DNA from: Hyphomonas sp. UBA5111
GTDB taxonomy: Bacteria; Pseudomonadota; Alphaproteobacteria; Caulobacterales; Hyphomonadaceae
Reading direction: 5' to 3'
Assembly: GCA_002414505.1 (NCBI GenBank)
Contig: DHZF01000032.1
Coordinates: 1 to 16,988, forward strand
Length of the DNA: 16,988 nt
Part shown: positions 5,359-13,036 of the stretch, in pieces
How positions within the stretch are numbered: position 1 is the first letter of the stretch
Layout of the letters: each line of letters starts with the position of its first letter
The notes under the pieces: generated by a model
Told to the model about the DNA's origin: nothing
Seen by the model: only the letters and a program-made list of their open reading frames with translations
Databases searched by the model: none
Translations under genes and position numbers: made by a program

Positions 5359-8181
5359 TTATCCGAACGCGCCATAGGCGTGCGCCACCGCCAGGCTGAT
5401 CCCGTGCAGGATGCGATCAATATCGTCCAGCGGGCCGATGATGTCCTTGTGGATGCGGTCATAGCCATAGCTCGCCTGACCCTTCGTATCGTTCCCGGTC
5501 TCGGTCAGCGCTCTCAGCGGCGTGTCCTGATCGCGCGAATGCGGGAAGATCTCCCGCAACAGTTCAACCGCCTCGCTGATGCGCAATTCGGCAATCATCT
5601 GCACGAGGTCGCGGCTGCTGGCGTCATGGCGTTCGGACAGGCGGGGCAGGCCGCCGACAATCGAGAATGCCTTCATGATCAGGGCCTGACGCACGGCATG
5701 CAGGACATGCAAATCCAGCCGGCCTTCATGGCGTTCCTCGAGGGATGGCGAATTCTGGAGCTGCGCCAGCAGGCGGTCAAACTTTCCGAGGTCTACGGAT
5801 ATATAGTTCGCAATCTGGTTCATCGAGACGGACGTCTCATTGTTGCGCAGGGCATAATAGACCGCGCGATAGGCATTCGCCTTGTCAGGCTCGGCGAGTT
5901 TTGAATGCGCCACCCAGACGCCGGGATCATAGACGCGGGCATAGGCGCGCAGCGCAGGCAGGCTGGTCAGCAGGCGTGCGCGGGTGGCGAGCAGGATCAG
6001 GCCCTTCATGCGCGGGCTATCGTCGATCAGGTCGACGAGACGTTCCATTTCACGCTGTAGCGACGAGCCGATCCCGGCGGCGACGTTCACCGGCATGCTG
6101 AGCTGTTGCAGCGTCGCATTGTGGGAGATCGCGCGCAGGGAGCGCGGGCCGACCGGCCCGGCAGCGCGGCGTTTCGGACGCGAGCCTGCCTTGACGGTGA
6201 GCCCGCTGGAGAAGGCGCCGAGCAGGCGGCCATAGTCTGCGTTCACGAACAGGCGTTCCTGCCAGGCGCGGAGCGACCGGTAGAAATCCCAGACAAGGTC
6301 TGTGCGCGTATAGAAGGGATCCTTCGTCCGGTCGGCCGGGTCAGACAGCGTATGGCTGCACCAGGCCGCCATCGTGGTTTCGGCCAGCGCCGGATTGGCA
6401 AAGTGCAGAAAGCCGTCGCCGCCCTGGAAGCTGACCTCATGGCGCAGCTGCAGGCCGCGCGCGCGGGCCCCGCCGCGGGTCCACGGCGTCAGCAAATGGT
6501 CAAAGCGCTGCTCGAAAGTGCCCGGCCATGCGCCGCGCCCCATGCTTTCGCCATGCGTGTTGAAGATCAGCAGATCGACATCCGCGTCCTTTGCGGCCAG
6601 CGCGCGGGCGATCAGATTGTGAATGCGCTCGATGGCCATGTCGGCAGCGACCTGCCCGATAAACCGTCCGGCGTCGGAGAATCCGAGCTGGATGGAGAGG
6701 TAGCCGCGCTGTTTCACATAGGCGAGGAATTCCGGCTCCTCCAGCAGGCGCTCGATAAAGCGGCCCCCGGTCTCCAGCGCTTCCGGTGTCTCGAACAGGG
6801 GCGAGATGTCCAGCTTGTCGTCCACGCCATATTGGCGGGCGAGGTAGAGCGCGCCCATCACGGTGGCGGGGTTCTCGCTCTCGGCGATCAGGAAGCGGAT
6901 GACCGACCCGGAATCGATATGTTTCAGGATCTGCGCGCACATCATGAACTGGCGCCGCGCCGTGGACTGTTCCAGGAACAGGTCCGCAAAATTCACCTGG
7001 ACGGGTTTTGACTTGCGCGCCTTTTGCGCCAGTTCGGCGAGCGCGACACGGCCCAGCTCCCGGTCTTCGGTCTGGAGGCCCAGGTCGCGATTGATCACCG
7101 TGCGCACCTGCGCGGCGTTGACCCGGAGATGGATGCGCGCCGTGCCCAGTTGCAGCGCCTCGACCTGAGCGCGGATCGCCATCAGTTCCGCGGCGAGACT
7201 GTCTTCTGCGGTCGGGATCACCCCGTCCAGCACGTCGATGATTTCTGACGCGTCCAGCACGGTCCGCGTGGTATGCTCGGTCAGCGCATTTGCTGCCGGC
7301 ACGAGATTGTTCGGATCGGTCAGGTCGGCGGCGAACAGGGCGGCGTGCCGCGCCGTGTCGTCGGACGCCGTTTTCAGGCGCTGGGTCAGTTTGGCGAGCG
7401 GGCCGATCTTCTGGCTGCCGCTGATCGATTCCAGCTGCTGCGCATAGCGGCCGAGCTGGACGGCTTTCTCGGTCAGGCGAAAGGTCAGGGATTGCGACCA
7501 ATGAATGTCGGCCCGCCCATCAAGGTCATACCCTACCCAGCAGGCCAGCGTCGGCACGAAGATTTTCAGCGACCGCCAGTCATCGGGGAACGCCTTGCGG
7601 GCAACGGAAATCAATACGTTGGCATAGGCCAGTTGCGCATTGGCCGCATGGGCAATCGCGCCCTGCACCTCGTCATGCTCGCCCTTCAGGCTGATCGCCT
7701 GGTTCCACGGCCGGGAATCGGCGCGGATCTGGCGCATCAGCATGTTGCGGCTGGTCTTGGTCGCGCTGACCACATGATCGGCCAGCGCCGTGCGCAGATC
7801 CTGCGACAGCGCAAAGGTCGGATGGCCGGTGAACACGATGCCGCCGGTTGCCTGCTCGATTCGGGCCTTGAAGGCCTCGAACCCCTGCGCCGCGAGCGTT
7901 TCCAGGTCTTCGGTCAGGCTGGCCCAGGCCGTCTTGGCCTTGCCGCCGGCATGTTGGGCGCGGAACCGGTCAGCGCGCTCCTCGATCAGGTCGAGGTGAA
8001 CTTCATCGGCCAGCTTGGACAGGTCCGACAGTTTGGCGTTTCCGACCTCCAGATCGCGGAACAGGGTCTGCGCCAGCGCGAACACCGAATTGGTCAGCGG
8101 GTCGATCTGAATCCGGGCGGCCTGCTCACGCAGGAAGGATTGGGCGGTCTCGAGGGTCGTGGGGGATGATATCGTTGTCAT
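5359..8181 (-). CDS. ppc: Divergent phosphoenolpyruvate carboxylase family protein
   Basis: A 940-residue protein. The order of recognisable blocks is that of PEP carboxylase: TGHPTF (118-123, matching TAHPTE), CWVGYDLDGR (214-223, matching WMGGDRDGN), SPLFETPEAL, LGFSDAGR (499-506, matching GYSDSxKD), FNTHGESMGRG (540-550, matching FHGRGGSxGRG), an equivalent of the EQGE block, GSRPKRR (666-672) and SLRAI (681-685). PEPC makes oxaloacetate from PEP and bicarbonate. Several usually invariant residues differ. The Glu after HPT is Phe, the Lys of SDSxKD is replaced (Arg506 nearby), the GRGG glycine cluster reads HGESMGRG, and the C-terminus ends HAYGAFG instead of the usual RNTG. It may be a divergent active enzyme or a paralogue with another role. 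The start at 8181 has only a weak ribosome site; a TTGAC/GTCAA inverted repeat lies 20 bases upstream. Confidence 0.8.
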   Translation of the reverse strand: MTTISSPTTLETAQSFLREQAARIQIDPLTNSVFALAQTLFRDLEVGNAKLSDLSKLADEVHLDLIEERADRFRAQHAGGKAKTAWASLTEDLETLAAQGFEAFKARIEQATGGIVFTGHPTFALSQDLRTALADHVVSATKTSRNMLMRQIRADSRPWNQAISLKGEHDEVQGAIAHAANAQLAYANVLISVARKAFPDDWRSLKIFVPTLACWVGYDLDGRADIHWSQSLTFRLTEKAVQLGRYAQQLESISGSQKIGPLAKLTQRLKTASDDTARHAALFAADLTDPNNLVPAANALTEHTTRTVLDASEIIDVLDGVIPTAEDSLAAELMAIRAQVEALQLGTARIHLRVNAAQVRTVINRDLGLQTEDRELGRVALAELAQKARKSKPVQVNFADLFLEQSTARRQFMMCAQILKHIDSGSVIRFLIAESENPATVMGALYLARQYGVDDKLDISPLFETPEALETGGRFIERLLEEPEFLAYVKQRGYLSIQLGFSDAGRFIGQVAADMAIERIHNLIARALAAKDADVDLLIFNTHGESMGRGAWPGTFEQRFDHLLTPWTRGGARARGLQLRHEVSFQGGDGFLHFANPALAETTMAAWCSHTLSDPADRTKDPFYTRTDLVWDFYRSLRAWQERLFVNADYGRLLGAFSSGLTVKAGSRPKRRAAGPVGPRSLRAISHNATLQQLSMPVNVAAGIGSSLQREMERLVDLIDDSPRMKGLILLATRARLLTSLPALRAYARVYDPGVWVAHSKLAEPDKANAYRAVYYALRNNETSVSMNQIANYISVDLGKFDRLLAQLQNSPSLEERHEGRLDLHVLHAVRQALIMKAFSIVGGLPRLSERHDASSRDLVQMIAELRISEAVELLREIFPHSRDQDTPLRALTETGNDTKGQASYGYDRIHKDIIGPLDDIDRILHGISLAVAHAYGAFG

Positions 8182-8200
8182 GCCGCCAGAAAGACGGAAA

Positions 8201-8215
8201 TTGACGTAAAGTCAA
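8201..8215 (-). promoter_or_regulatory. Candidate operator upstream of the PEPC-like gene
   Basis: TTGAC-GTAAA-GTCAA is a perfect 5-bp inverted repeat with a 5-base spacer, 20 bases upstream of the start codon. It is short enough to be chance, but its position and its likeness to the site before the thiolase gene make it worth noting. Confidence 0.3.
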
Positions 8216-8267
8216 AGCCATGCCGCCGGTGACTGGAAATAAATCCGCTCCGCGCGGCGCGAGACGC

Positions 8268-9161
8268 CTATCTGCGTCCGAAAAACCGGACCACCCCGAT
8301 CAGGCCGGCAATCGCCGAGCCGAGCCCGCCCAGCAGGACAAACAGCGGATTGGCTTGGTCGGCAAAGGCGATGGCGCGATTGATGCCCGATACCTGCACC
8401 GTCACCGTGTCGCGGAAGGTGCGCAGCGGCACCACCGCATCCTCGTCGATGGCATAGATTTCAAACACGAGGTCATGGCTGCCCGCCGACAGCGGCAGCA
8501 CCGACCAGCGCCAGACATTTTCCGTAAGGGGCGACAGGGCCTGCACGTCCGGGGACATGGGCACGATCTCGAAATTCGCGCCGCTGAGACGCGCTTCAAC
8601 ACGATCCGACACCAGCGCTTCGCCTTCGATCACATTGCCGCGGCCGGGCAGGGCATCGGCGGCCGTATCATCGCCTGTGGAGTCGATGGCGAGGGTCACA
8701 TCGAAGGCGCGCTTGTACTCGGCGGAACTCGGCGTCTCATGCGCCACCGGCACGCTCTTCAGCGTTTCGACAAAGGATTCATTGGCTTGCGGCGTGACGT
8801 TCGCCGACCGGGCCATCACGGGGGGCGGCGCGTCAAAGCCCGGCGCGGCCTCAGCCGATTCCGGGAACACATCGCCCGGAATATCGGCCCGCATGCTGCG
8901 CGTTGGGCCGGACATCGGAGCTTCGGCGGGCGCCTCCATCATCATGTCTTCGCTCGGCAGGGGCTCAAGCTCGGTGAACTCTTCTTCCGCTGCGGGCGGC
9001 ATGGCGGCCTCTTCAAAGGCCTCCTCGGTGGCCATTTCCTGAGGGGATGCCGATTCGACGACCTCGTCGCGCGGCGCATAGGTGTCGAGCATGACAGACC
9101 CGGCATAGCCTGCAGCCACAAGGCCGCAGAGAAGAAGGACAATGGACAGCAGTCTCAGCAT
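8268..9161 (-). CDS. Two-TM envelope protein with acidic linker and beta-rich periplasmic domain, unknown function
   Basis: I do not recognise the family. The ATG at 9161 is taken as start, with GGAG 11 bases upstream; an in-frame GTG at 9173 is the alternative. The 297-residue protein has an N-terminal membrane segment (about 3-22) and a low-complexity stretch rich in Glu, Ala, Pro and Met (about 30-115). A probable beta-sandwich domain follows (about 140-255, with WRWSVLPLSAGSHDLVFEIYA, an immunoglobulin-like pattern). A C-terminal membrane segment (about 273-292) precedes a basic end (RFFGRR). The middle is therefore likely periplasmic with both ends inside. It lies between rlmB and the PEPC-like gene on the same strand, with gaps of 56 and 86 bases, and may share transcription with either. 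Confidence 0.7.
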   Translation of the reverse strand: MLRLLSIVLLLCGLVAAGYAGSVMLDTYAPRDEVVESASPQEMATEEAFEEAAMPPAAEEEFTELEPLPSEDMMMEAPAEAPMSGPTRSMRADIPGDVFPESAEAAPGFDAPPPVMARSANVTPQANESFVETLKSVPVAHETPSSAEYKRAFDVTLAIDSTGDDTAADALPGRGNVIEGEALVSDRVEARLSGANFEIVPMSPDVQALSPLTENVWRWSVLPLSAGSHDLVFEIYAIDEDAVVPLRTFRDTVTVQVSGINRAIAFADQANPLFVLLGGLGSAIAGLIGVVRFFGRR

Positions 9162-9217
9162 GGCGGTACGCACTCCGTCAGTTTTTCCCCACAGCGTGGT
9201 TAATCACTAGCAGAGCT

Positions 9218-10051
9218 TTATGACAGGGGGAAACGTTTCCGACTGCTTTCATAAAAGGCCACGGCGGCTGCGTTGGAGACGTTCAAACTCTCCATTTCCG
9301 GGGCAATCGGAATCCGCGCGAGTTCGGCGCACGCCTTGGCCACGGCAGGGCGGATGCCCGGGCCTTCGGCGCCCAGCACGATGGCGAGTTTCTGCGTCCC
9401 GTCCACGGCGTCCGCGATCAGGCGTTTGCCTTCTCCCGCCAGGCCCACCGTGTGGTAGCCGGCCTCGCCGAGCTGCTCCAGCGCGCGGGCAATATTGACA
9501 ACGCGGGCCTCCCGCACCACCTCAATGGCACCGACAGCCGCCTTCGCGGCGACCCCGGTGACGTTTGGCGCGTTGCGCGTCTGCAGCACCAGCCCGCCAA
9601 AGCCGAAAGCCGCAGCAGAGCGATAGACGGCGCCCAGATTATGCGGGTCTGAGACCTGGTCCAGCACGGCAATATGGCTGATCCCGGCATCGATCAGGTC
9701 TTCCAGCGCGACCGGCTCCAGCGGGTCCACTTTCACGGCGATGCCCTGGTGCACTGCGCCCTCGGGCAGGCGGGCGTCAATGTCCTTGGCCGTCACCAGG
9801 ACCGGCGCAATCGGCCCGGTTGCAGGCAGGCGCTGGGCCGCGTTTTCGGTCGCCAGCAATTCGTGACAGGTGCGCGCGGGATTGGCCAGTGCAGCGATCA
9901 CGGCGTGCGTGCCCCAGATCCAGAGCGGGCCGCCCTCGGCGCCGCCTGCATCACGCGCCTTGCCGCTGCGGCGCGGCGGTCTGGCAGGGCCCCGGCGGGG
10001 ATTATCTGCGCCGGCGTGTGCTTTTCGCGGTTTAGAATGGTTGCGCGCCAT
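9218..10051 (-). CDS. rlmB: 23S rRNA 2'-O-methyltransferase RlmB (TrmH/SPOUT family)
   Basis: A 277-residue protein. After a basic, Arg/Pro-rich, probably disordered N-terminus (1-40) comes the substrate-binding domain (GTHAVIAALANP), then the SPOUT knot with its three motifs: NLGAVYRSAAAFG (Asn138 and Arg144), LGAEGPGI (226-233) and PIAPEMESLNVSNAAA (248-263). This is the TrmH-type pattern. RlmB methylates the ribose of G2251 in 23S rRNA using AdoMet. A much longer open frame runs upstream to 10471 but reads antisense through two tRNA genes; the ATG at 10051 with AAGGAAA eight bases before it is the real start. Another TrmH-family rRNA or tRNA methyltransferase is possible, but length and N-terminal domain fit RlmB. 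Confidence 0.9.
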   Translation of the reverse strand: MARNHSKPRKAHAGADNPRRGPARPPRRSGKARDAGGAEGGPLWIWGTHAVIAALANPARTCHELLATENAAQRLPATGPIAPVLVTAKDIDARLPEGAVHQGIAVKVDPLEPVALEDLIDAGISHIAVLDQVSDPHNLGAVYRSAAAFGFGGLVLQTRNAPNVTGVAAKAAVGAIEVVREARVVNIARALEQLGEAGYHTVGLAGEGKRLIADAVDGTQKLAIVLGAEGPGIRPAVAKACAELARIPIAPEMESLNVSNAAAVAFYESSRKRFPLS

Positions 10052-10158
10052 TTCGGGTTTCCTTATAAGGCCGCTTCCGGTGTGGATCGGCGGTGCTTCG
10101 GCGCCTATGTGAAGCGCTGCTGCGACGGCGTCAAACGGCGTGTGGTCGCGGGTCCCGT

Positions 10159-10243
10159 GGAGGGGTGGCCGAGTGGTTAAAGGCAGCAGACTGTAAATCT
10201 GCCCGCATAGCGTACACAGGTTCGAATCCTGTCCCCTCCACCA
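10159..10243 (+). tRNA. tRNA-Tyr (anticodon GTA)
   Basis: The acceptor arms GGAGGGG (10159-10165) and CCCCTCC (10233-10239) pair. The anticodon arm GCAGA-CTGTAAA-TCTGC (10186-10202) places GTA at 10193-10195. A long class II variable arm precedes the T arm, discriminator A is at 10240 and CCA is encoded at 10241-10243. Confidence 0.97.
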
Positions 10244-10287
10244 CCCGCACCAGATGGTGTAAGGTGTCTTCGCGAGGCCCTGACTGG

Positions 10288-10361
10288 GCGGGTATAGCAT
10301 AATGGTAATGCACCAGCCTTCCAAGCTGTGTATGTCGGTTCGATTCCGTCTACCCGCTCCA
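10288..10361 (+). tRNA. tRNA-Gly (anticodon TCC)
   Basis: The acceptor arms GCGGGTA (10288-10294) and TACCCGC (10351-10357) pair. The loop CTTCCAA (10318-10324) gives anticodon TCC at 10320-10322. The T arm GGTTCGATTCC is present, discriminator T is at 10358 and CCA is encoded. It lies 44 bases after tRNA-Tyr and is probably co-transcribed with it. Confidence 0.96.
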
Positions 10362-10579
10362 ACCGAACTCCCCAGCAATTCCAACAGATTCATGCCCGTT
10401 TGGGTGTTTGTTACCGGCGTTTCCGCCCGGTCTGTCAGACTCCACCCTGAAGCCATAATACTGGCTGGCACGTCGCCTCCACATGGGCTCAGTGGGGCTG
10501 GCAGAAAGGCCAGCGCGTCTCTCTCCGGGGAGGGGCCGCAGAACGCGCAGTTCGGCGCTCAAATTGGGCAGTTTTACCG

Positions 10580-10606
10580 TTGACGGGCCGGAGATCAGCC
10601 TATACA
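10580..10606 (+). promoter_or_regulatory. Candidate promoter of tRNA-Leu
   Basis: TTGACG (10580-10585) and TATACA (10601-10606) lie 15 bases apart, a little short of the ideal 17, and 20 bases before the tRNA. The 265 bases between tRNA-Gly and tRNA-Leu hold no supported gene, only a small GCTGGC/GCCAGC hairpin at 10497-10514. Confidence 0.45.
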
Positions 10607-10626
10607 TCGCTGCCTTCCTACCCCGT

Positions 10627-10713
10627 GCCCAGATGGCGGAATTGGTAGACGCGCTACGTTCAGGTCGTAGTTCTCGCAAGGGAGTGGAGGTTCGAGTCCT
10701 CTTCTGGGCACCA
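10627..10713 (+). tRNA. tRNA-Leu (anticodon CAG), host of the integrated element
   Basis: The acceptor arms GCCCAGA (10627-10633) and TCTGGGC (10703-10709) pair. The anticodon arm CTACG-TTCAGGT-CGTAG gives anticodon CAG. A class II variable arm is present, discriminator A is at 10710 and CCA is encoded. A P4-type integrase gene follows 193 bases downstream in the same direction, the usual arrangement when the tRNA 3' end is the attachment site. Confidence 0.96.
10690..10713 (+). other. Probable attachment site (attL-type) at the tRNA-Leu 3' end
   Basis: P4-type integrases recombine at the T arm and 3' end of tRNA genes and leave the gene intact on the integrase side. The segment from the T arm to CCA here is the expected core. 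No second copy of it appears in the window, so the far junction must lie beyond 16988. Exact limits are inferred. Confidence 0.55.
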
Positions 10714-10776
10714 GTGGCTTCTCCGAGACAGTCCGAAAAACTCCAAAAATCCTTGAAAAATATAGATATTTTACCA

Positions 10777-10802
10777 TAATCGGCGATTTTATTGTCCGAT
10801 TA
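10777..10802. repeat. Inverted repeat in the integrase upstream region
   Basis: TAATCGG (10777-10783) and CCGATTA (10796-10802) form a perfect 7-bp inverted repeat with a 12-base AT-rich spacer. It lies between the tRNA and the GGGGGTA repeats and could bind a regulator or excisionase. Confidence 0.5.
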
Positions 10803-10807
10803 AGTGC

Positions 10808-10897
10808 GGGGGTATGCGTTCGCATCCGGCTTTATTGGGGGTAGAATAGGGGGTATGGTGGTATTTTCGGCCCCCATCCTGCCTGATCGATACCCCC
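10808..10897 (+). repeat. GGGGGTA repeats upstream of the integrase: candidate arm-type sites
   Basis: GGGGGTA occurs at 10808-10814, 10837-10843 and 10849-10855, and inverted (TACCCCC) at 10891-10897. Three of the four extend to GGGGGTAT. Clusters of short repeats between the attachment core and an integrase gene are the typical arm-type binding sites of tyrosine integrases. Confidence 0.6.
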
Positions 10898-10906
10898 AAA
10901 ATTGCC

Positions 10907-12103
10907 ATGCCCCTGACAGATATACAACTTCGCCAACTCAAACCGAGAGCCAAACAATACAAGGTATCGGATAGCGGCGGCCTGTATGTGCTTGTGACTC
11001 CGAATGGATCCACGCTTTGGCGGCTCAAATATCGGTTCGATGGCAAGGAGAAGGTGCTGGCTTTCGGGGCCTATCCAGATACCAGTCTGGCGCGCGCGCG
11101 CGAGAGGCGAAGTGATGCCAAGTCTTTGCTGGCTGAAGGGATCGATCCAGCCGAGAGAGCCAAGGCGGCACGTGAAGAAGACGCCGCGCTGAACGAACAC
11201 ACTTTCGCAAACATCGCCACCGAGGTGATGGAAAAACTGCGAAAGGAAGGAAAGGCCGATACCACCCTGAAGAAAAAGCAATGGCTCTTGGACAAGGCGA
11301 TTGCTGATTTTGGTGACCTCCCAATCACACAGCTAAAGCCTGCTACCGTACTTGCGACGCTTCGAAAGGTTGAGGCGCTGGGCAATTATGAGAGCGCCAA
11401 AAGGCTACGCTCAACCATTGGTCAGGTTTGCCGTTACGCGGTTGCCACCGCCCGCGCCGACGATGACCCAACGTACGCACTACGCGGCGCGCTGATCGCG
11501 CCGAAGGTCACACACATGGCGGCGGCGACAACCCGAGACGAGTTTGCAGAAGTGGTGCAGGCGGTTTGGGATTATGAAGGTGGGGCACCCTCTACACGCG
11601 CGGCGCTGAAGCTGATGGCCTTACTCTATACACGGCCAGGTGAATTGCGTCTGGCGCTCTGGGACGAGTTCGATCTAGAGGCGGCAACCTGGACCATTCC
11701 AGCCAGCCGTACCAAGATGCGCCGCGAACACGTCAAACACCTCGCGCCGATGGCTATTCAGATATTGCAGGATCTTCGGCGCGAAACCGGAAGCAACTAT
11801 CGCGTCTTTCCGTCTTCCATCGCCCGCGACAAGCCAATCAGTGAAAACACCCTCAATCAGGCTTTGCGGCGCATGGGTTTTGAGAAGGATCAACACACGT
11901 CTCACGGCTTCCGAGCCAGCGCGTCCACTCTGCTGAATGAATGCGGACTATGGGACAAGGACGCCATCGAAGCCGAACTTGCCCATGTTGGAGCCGATCA
12001 GGTCAGGCGGGCCTATCACCGCGCGACTTATTGGCAGGAACGTGTTCGCATGGCAAACTGGTGGGCGGACGAGATCCTGCAGATCCTAAAAGAAAGCCAT
12101 TAG
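10907..12103 (+). CDS. P4-type tyrosine integrase
   Basis: A 398-residue protein of normal length for P4-family integrases. The N-terminal DUF4102-type arm-binding domain is visible (LTDIQLRQLKPRAKQYKVSD, then GLYVLVTPNGSTLWRLKYRF and LAFGAYPDTSLARAR). A core-binding domain lies at about 95-185 and the catalytic domain follows. Catalytic residues are Arg243 (YTRPGELR), His333 and Arg336 (SHGFRASA), His360 (LAHVG) and the nucleophile Tyr370 (RRAYHRATY), followed by WWAD. All are intact, so the enzyme should be active. It cuts and rejoins DNA at the tRNA attachment site to integrate or, with an excisionase, excise the element. It is transcribed away from tRNA-Leu; GGGGGTA repeats in its upstream region may let it repress its own promoter. 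Confidence 0.95.
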   Translation: MPLTDIQLRQLKPRAKQYKVSDSGGLYVLVTPNGSTLWRLKYRFDGKEKVLAFGAYPDTSLARARERRSDAKSLLAEGIDPAERAKAAREEDAALNEHTFANIATEVMEKLRKEGKADTTLKKKQWLLDKAIADFGDLPITQLKPATVLATLRKVEALGNYESAKRLRSTIGQVCRYAVATARADDDPTYALRGALIAPKVTHMAAATTRDEFAEVVQAVWDYEGGAPSTRAALKLMALLYTRPGELRLALWDEFDLEAATWTIPASRTKMRREHVKHLAPMAIQILQDLRRETGSNYRVFPSSIARDKPISENTLNQALRRMGFEKDQHTSHGFRASASTLLNECGLWDKDAIEAELAHVGADQVRRAYHRATYWQERVRMANWWADEILQILKESH

Positions 12104-12189
12104 AACCGGTCGATTGCATTCTCGCCGAAGTTGGCGCGTCTAAATTGCCAACCGAAGACGAATCGGTGACTTCTAATGGAGCTATTTAG

Positions 12190-12876
12190 ATTAGTGCTTT
12201 TCGGAGAGTCGCTACGGACTGGGACTATGACATTTCGCCTTGGTGGCGGCTGGCTGATACGCTGAGTGTAATTGAGGCCACACTTCTGATTCTCGGTATC
12301 GAGCCGCAAGGCGTTGCTGCCGATGTGGAAAACAACATCGAGGCCAATCAGCCAGTTGGGTATAGGGCAGTTAAAGCCGGAATATTGGCTGGCTTGAAAA
12401 ACAGGTCGCTTAAGGGCCGTCTCACTCACCCCGAACATACCGATTTCAACGGCAATCATTCAATCGACGAAACTCGATATGATCTAGAGCGTTCCTTTGT
12501 TGAAGTGGAAAGCCTGATCGGCTGGCTTAGATCGCGCGGATTTTCGAGGGGATATTTCTTCTCTGACGATCCTCAACACCACGGTCTGAAGGATGCAAAC
12601 CATCCACGATACGCTGCAAAGTTAGCGGCCGCAGTGGAGGCTTGGGAGTCATTCGATGAGAAATCAACCGCACCCGGAACGGCAAAACAGAAGCTAGCAA
12701 AGTGGCTGAGGTTGCATGCTGCTGAGTATGGTTTGACTGATGATGATGGGAAACCAAAAGAATCTGTAATAGAATCTCTGGCGACAATCGCCAATTGGGC
12801 AACCAAGGGGGGCGCGCCCAAGGCAGATGCGGCGGATAATTTCGATCAAGACCTTGATGATGAAATTCCGTTTTAA
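12190..12876 (+). CDS. Element-encoded protein of unknown function, non-standard start
   Basis: No function is assigned. The first ordinary start codon in this frame is a GTG at 12325, but the frame is open and clearly protein-like for 45 codons before it (VATDWDYDISPWWRLADTL, then SVIEATLLILGIEPQG). A GGAG (12178-12181) lies eight bases before an ATT at 12190, directly after an in-frame TAG. I therefore place the start at this ATT; a mutated ATG or a small frameshift is the alternative. The 228-residue product has a tryptophan-rich N-terminus, a helical C-terminal part (AKLAAAVEAWESF, then KQKLAKWLRLHAAEYGL) and an acidic tail. I recall similar proteins of unknown role beside P4-type integrases. 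The DNA is AT-rich for this genome: 23 G/C of 60 bases at 12721-12780, by hand count. Confidence 0.65.
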   Translation: MSAFRRVATDWDYDISPWWRLADTLSVIEATLLILGIEPQGVAADVENNIEANQPVGYRAVKAGILAGLKNRSLKGRLTHPEHTDFNGNHSIDETRYDLERSFVEVESLIGWLRSRGFSRGYFFSDDPQHHGLKDANHPRYAAKLAAAVEAWESFDEKSTAPGTAKQKLAKWLRLHAAEYGLTDDDGKPKESVIESLATIANWATKGGAPKADAADNFDQDLDDEIPF

Positions 12877-12901
12877 CAAGGTGTTACAGTTGTTGTCATA
12901 G

Positions 12902-12920
12902 AAACCTCTATGAGGTTTTT
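12902..12920 (+). terminator. Hairpin with T-run after the orphan gene
   Basis: AAACCTC (12902-12908), loop TAT, GAGGTTT (12912-12918), then TT. The stem is a perfect 7 bp with a T-run on the plus strand, 26 bases after the stop. The same sequence units recur downstream, so it may instead, or also, be an operator. Confidence 0.5.
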
Positions 12921-12961
12921 GCACTAACGCCATGAGGTTTCGCTGAAATCTATGGAAACCT
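12902..12961. repeat. Cluster of GAGGTTT/AAACCT repeats before the AlpA gene
   Basis: The unit appears as AAACCTC at 12902, GAGGTTT at 12912 and 12934, and AAACCT at 12956. The last three start 22 bases apart, about two helical turns. This looks like a protein-binding array in the control region of the AlpA-recombinase genes. Confidence 0.5.
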
Positions 12962-13008
12962 TTTTAGAACTTCCCCACCTATTTTCGTACTGGCTTCAAT
13001 CGGATGCT

Positions 13009-13034
13009 TTCGTCTCCAAAACGACGGAGACGAA
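13009..13034 (+). promoter_or_regulatory. Hairpin enclosing the ribosome site of the AlpA gene
   Basis: TTCGTCTCC (13009-13017) and GGAGACGAA (13026-13034) form a perfect 9-bp stem with an 8-base loop. The GGAG in the 3' arm is the ribosome binding site for the ATG at 13037, seven bases away. The folded RNA would hide it. Confidence 0.6.
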
Positions 13035-13036
13035 CT

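Noticed and set aside
5014..8169. Several long plus-strand frames across the PEPC-like gene
   Set aside because: The minus strand encodes recognisable PEPC blocks throughout; the opposing frames are low-complexity shadows caused by high GC.
8220..9203. 327-codon open frame on the plus strand
   Set aside because: Its product is rich in Arg, His and Gly without domains. It is the antisense shadow of a minus-strand gene that has a clear membrane-domain architecture.
10052..10471. N-terminal extension of the RlmB frame by 140 codons
   Set aside because: It reads antisense through tRNA-Tyr and tRNA-Gly, and a well-placed ribosome site marks the ATG at 10051.
10302..10583. Small open frame between the tRNA genes
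   Set aside because: It starts inside tRNA-Gly, has no ribosome site and no protein-like composition.
13004..13036. Earlier ATG for the AlpA gene
   Set aside because: No ribosome site, and it would encode a stretch of arginines from the hairpin region; the ATG at 13037 has GGAG.
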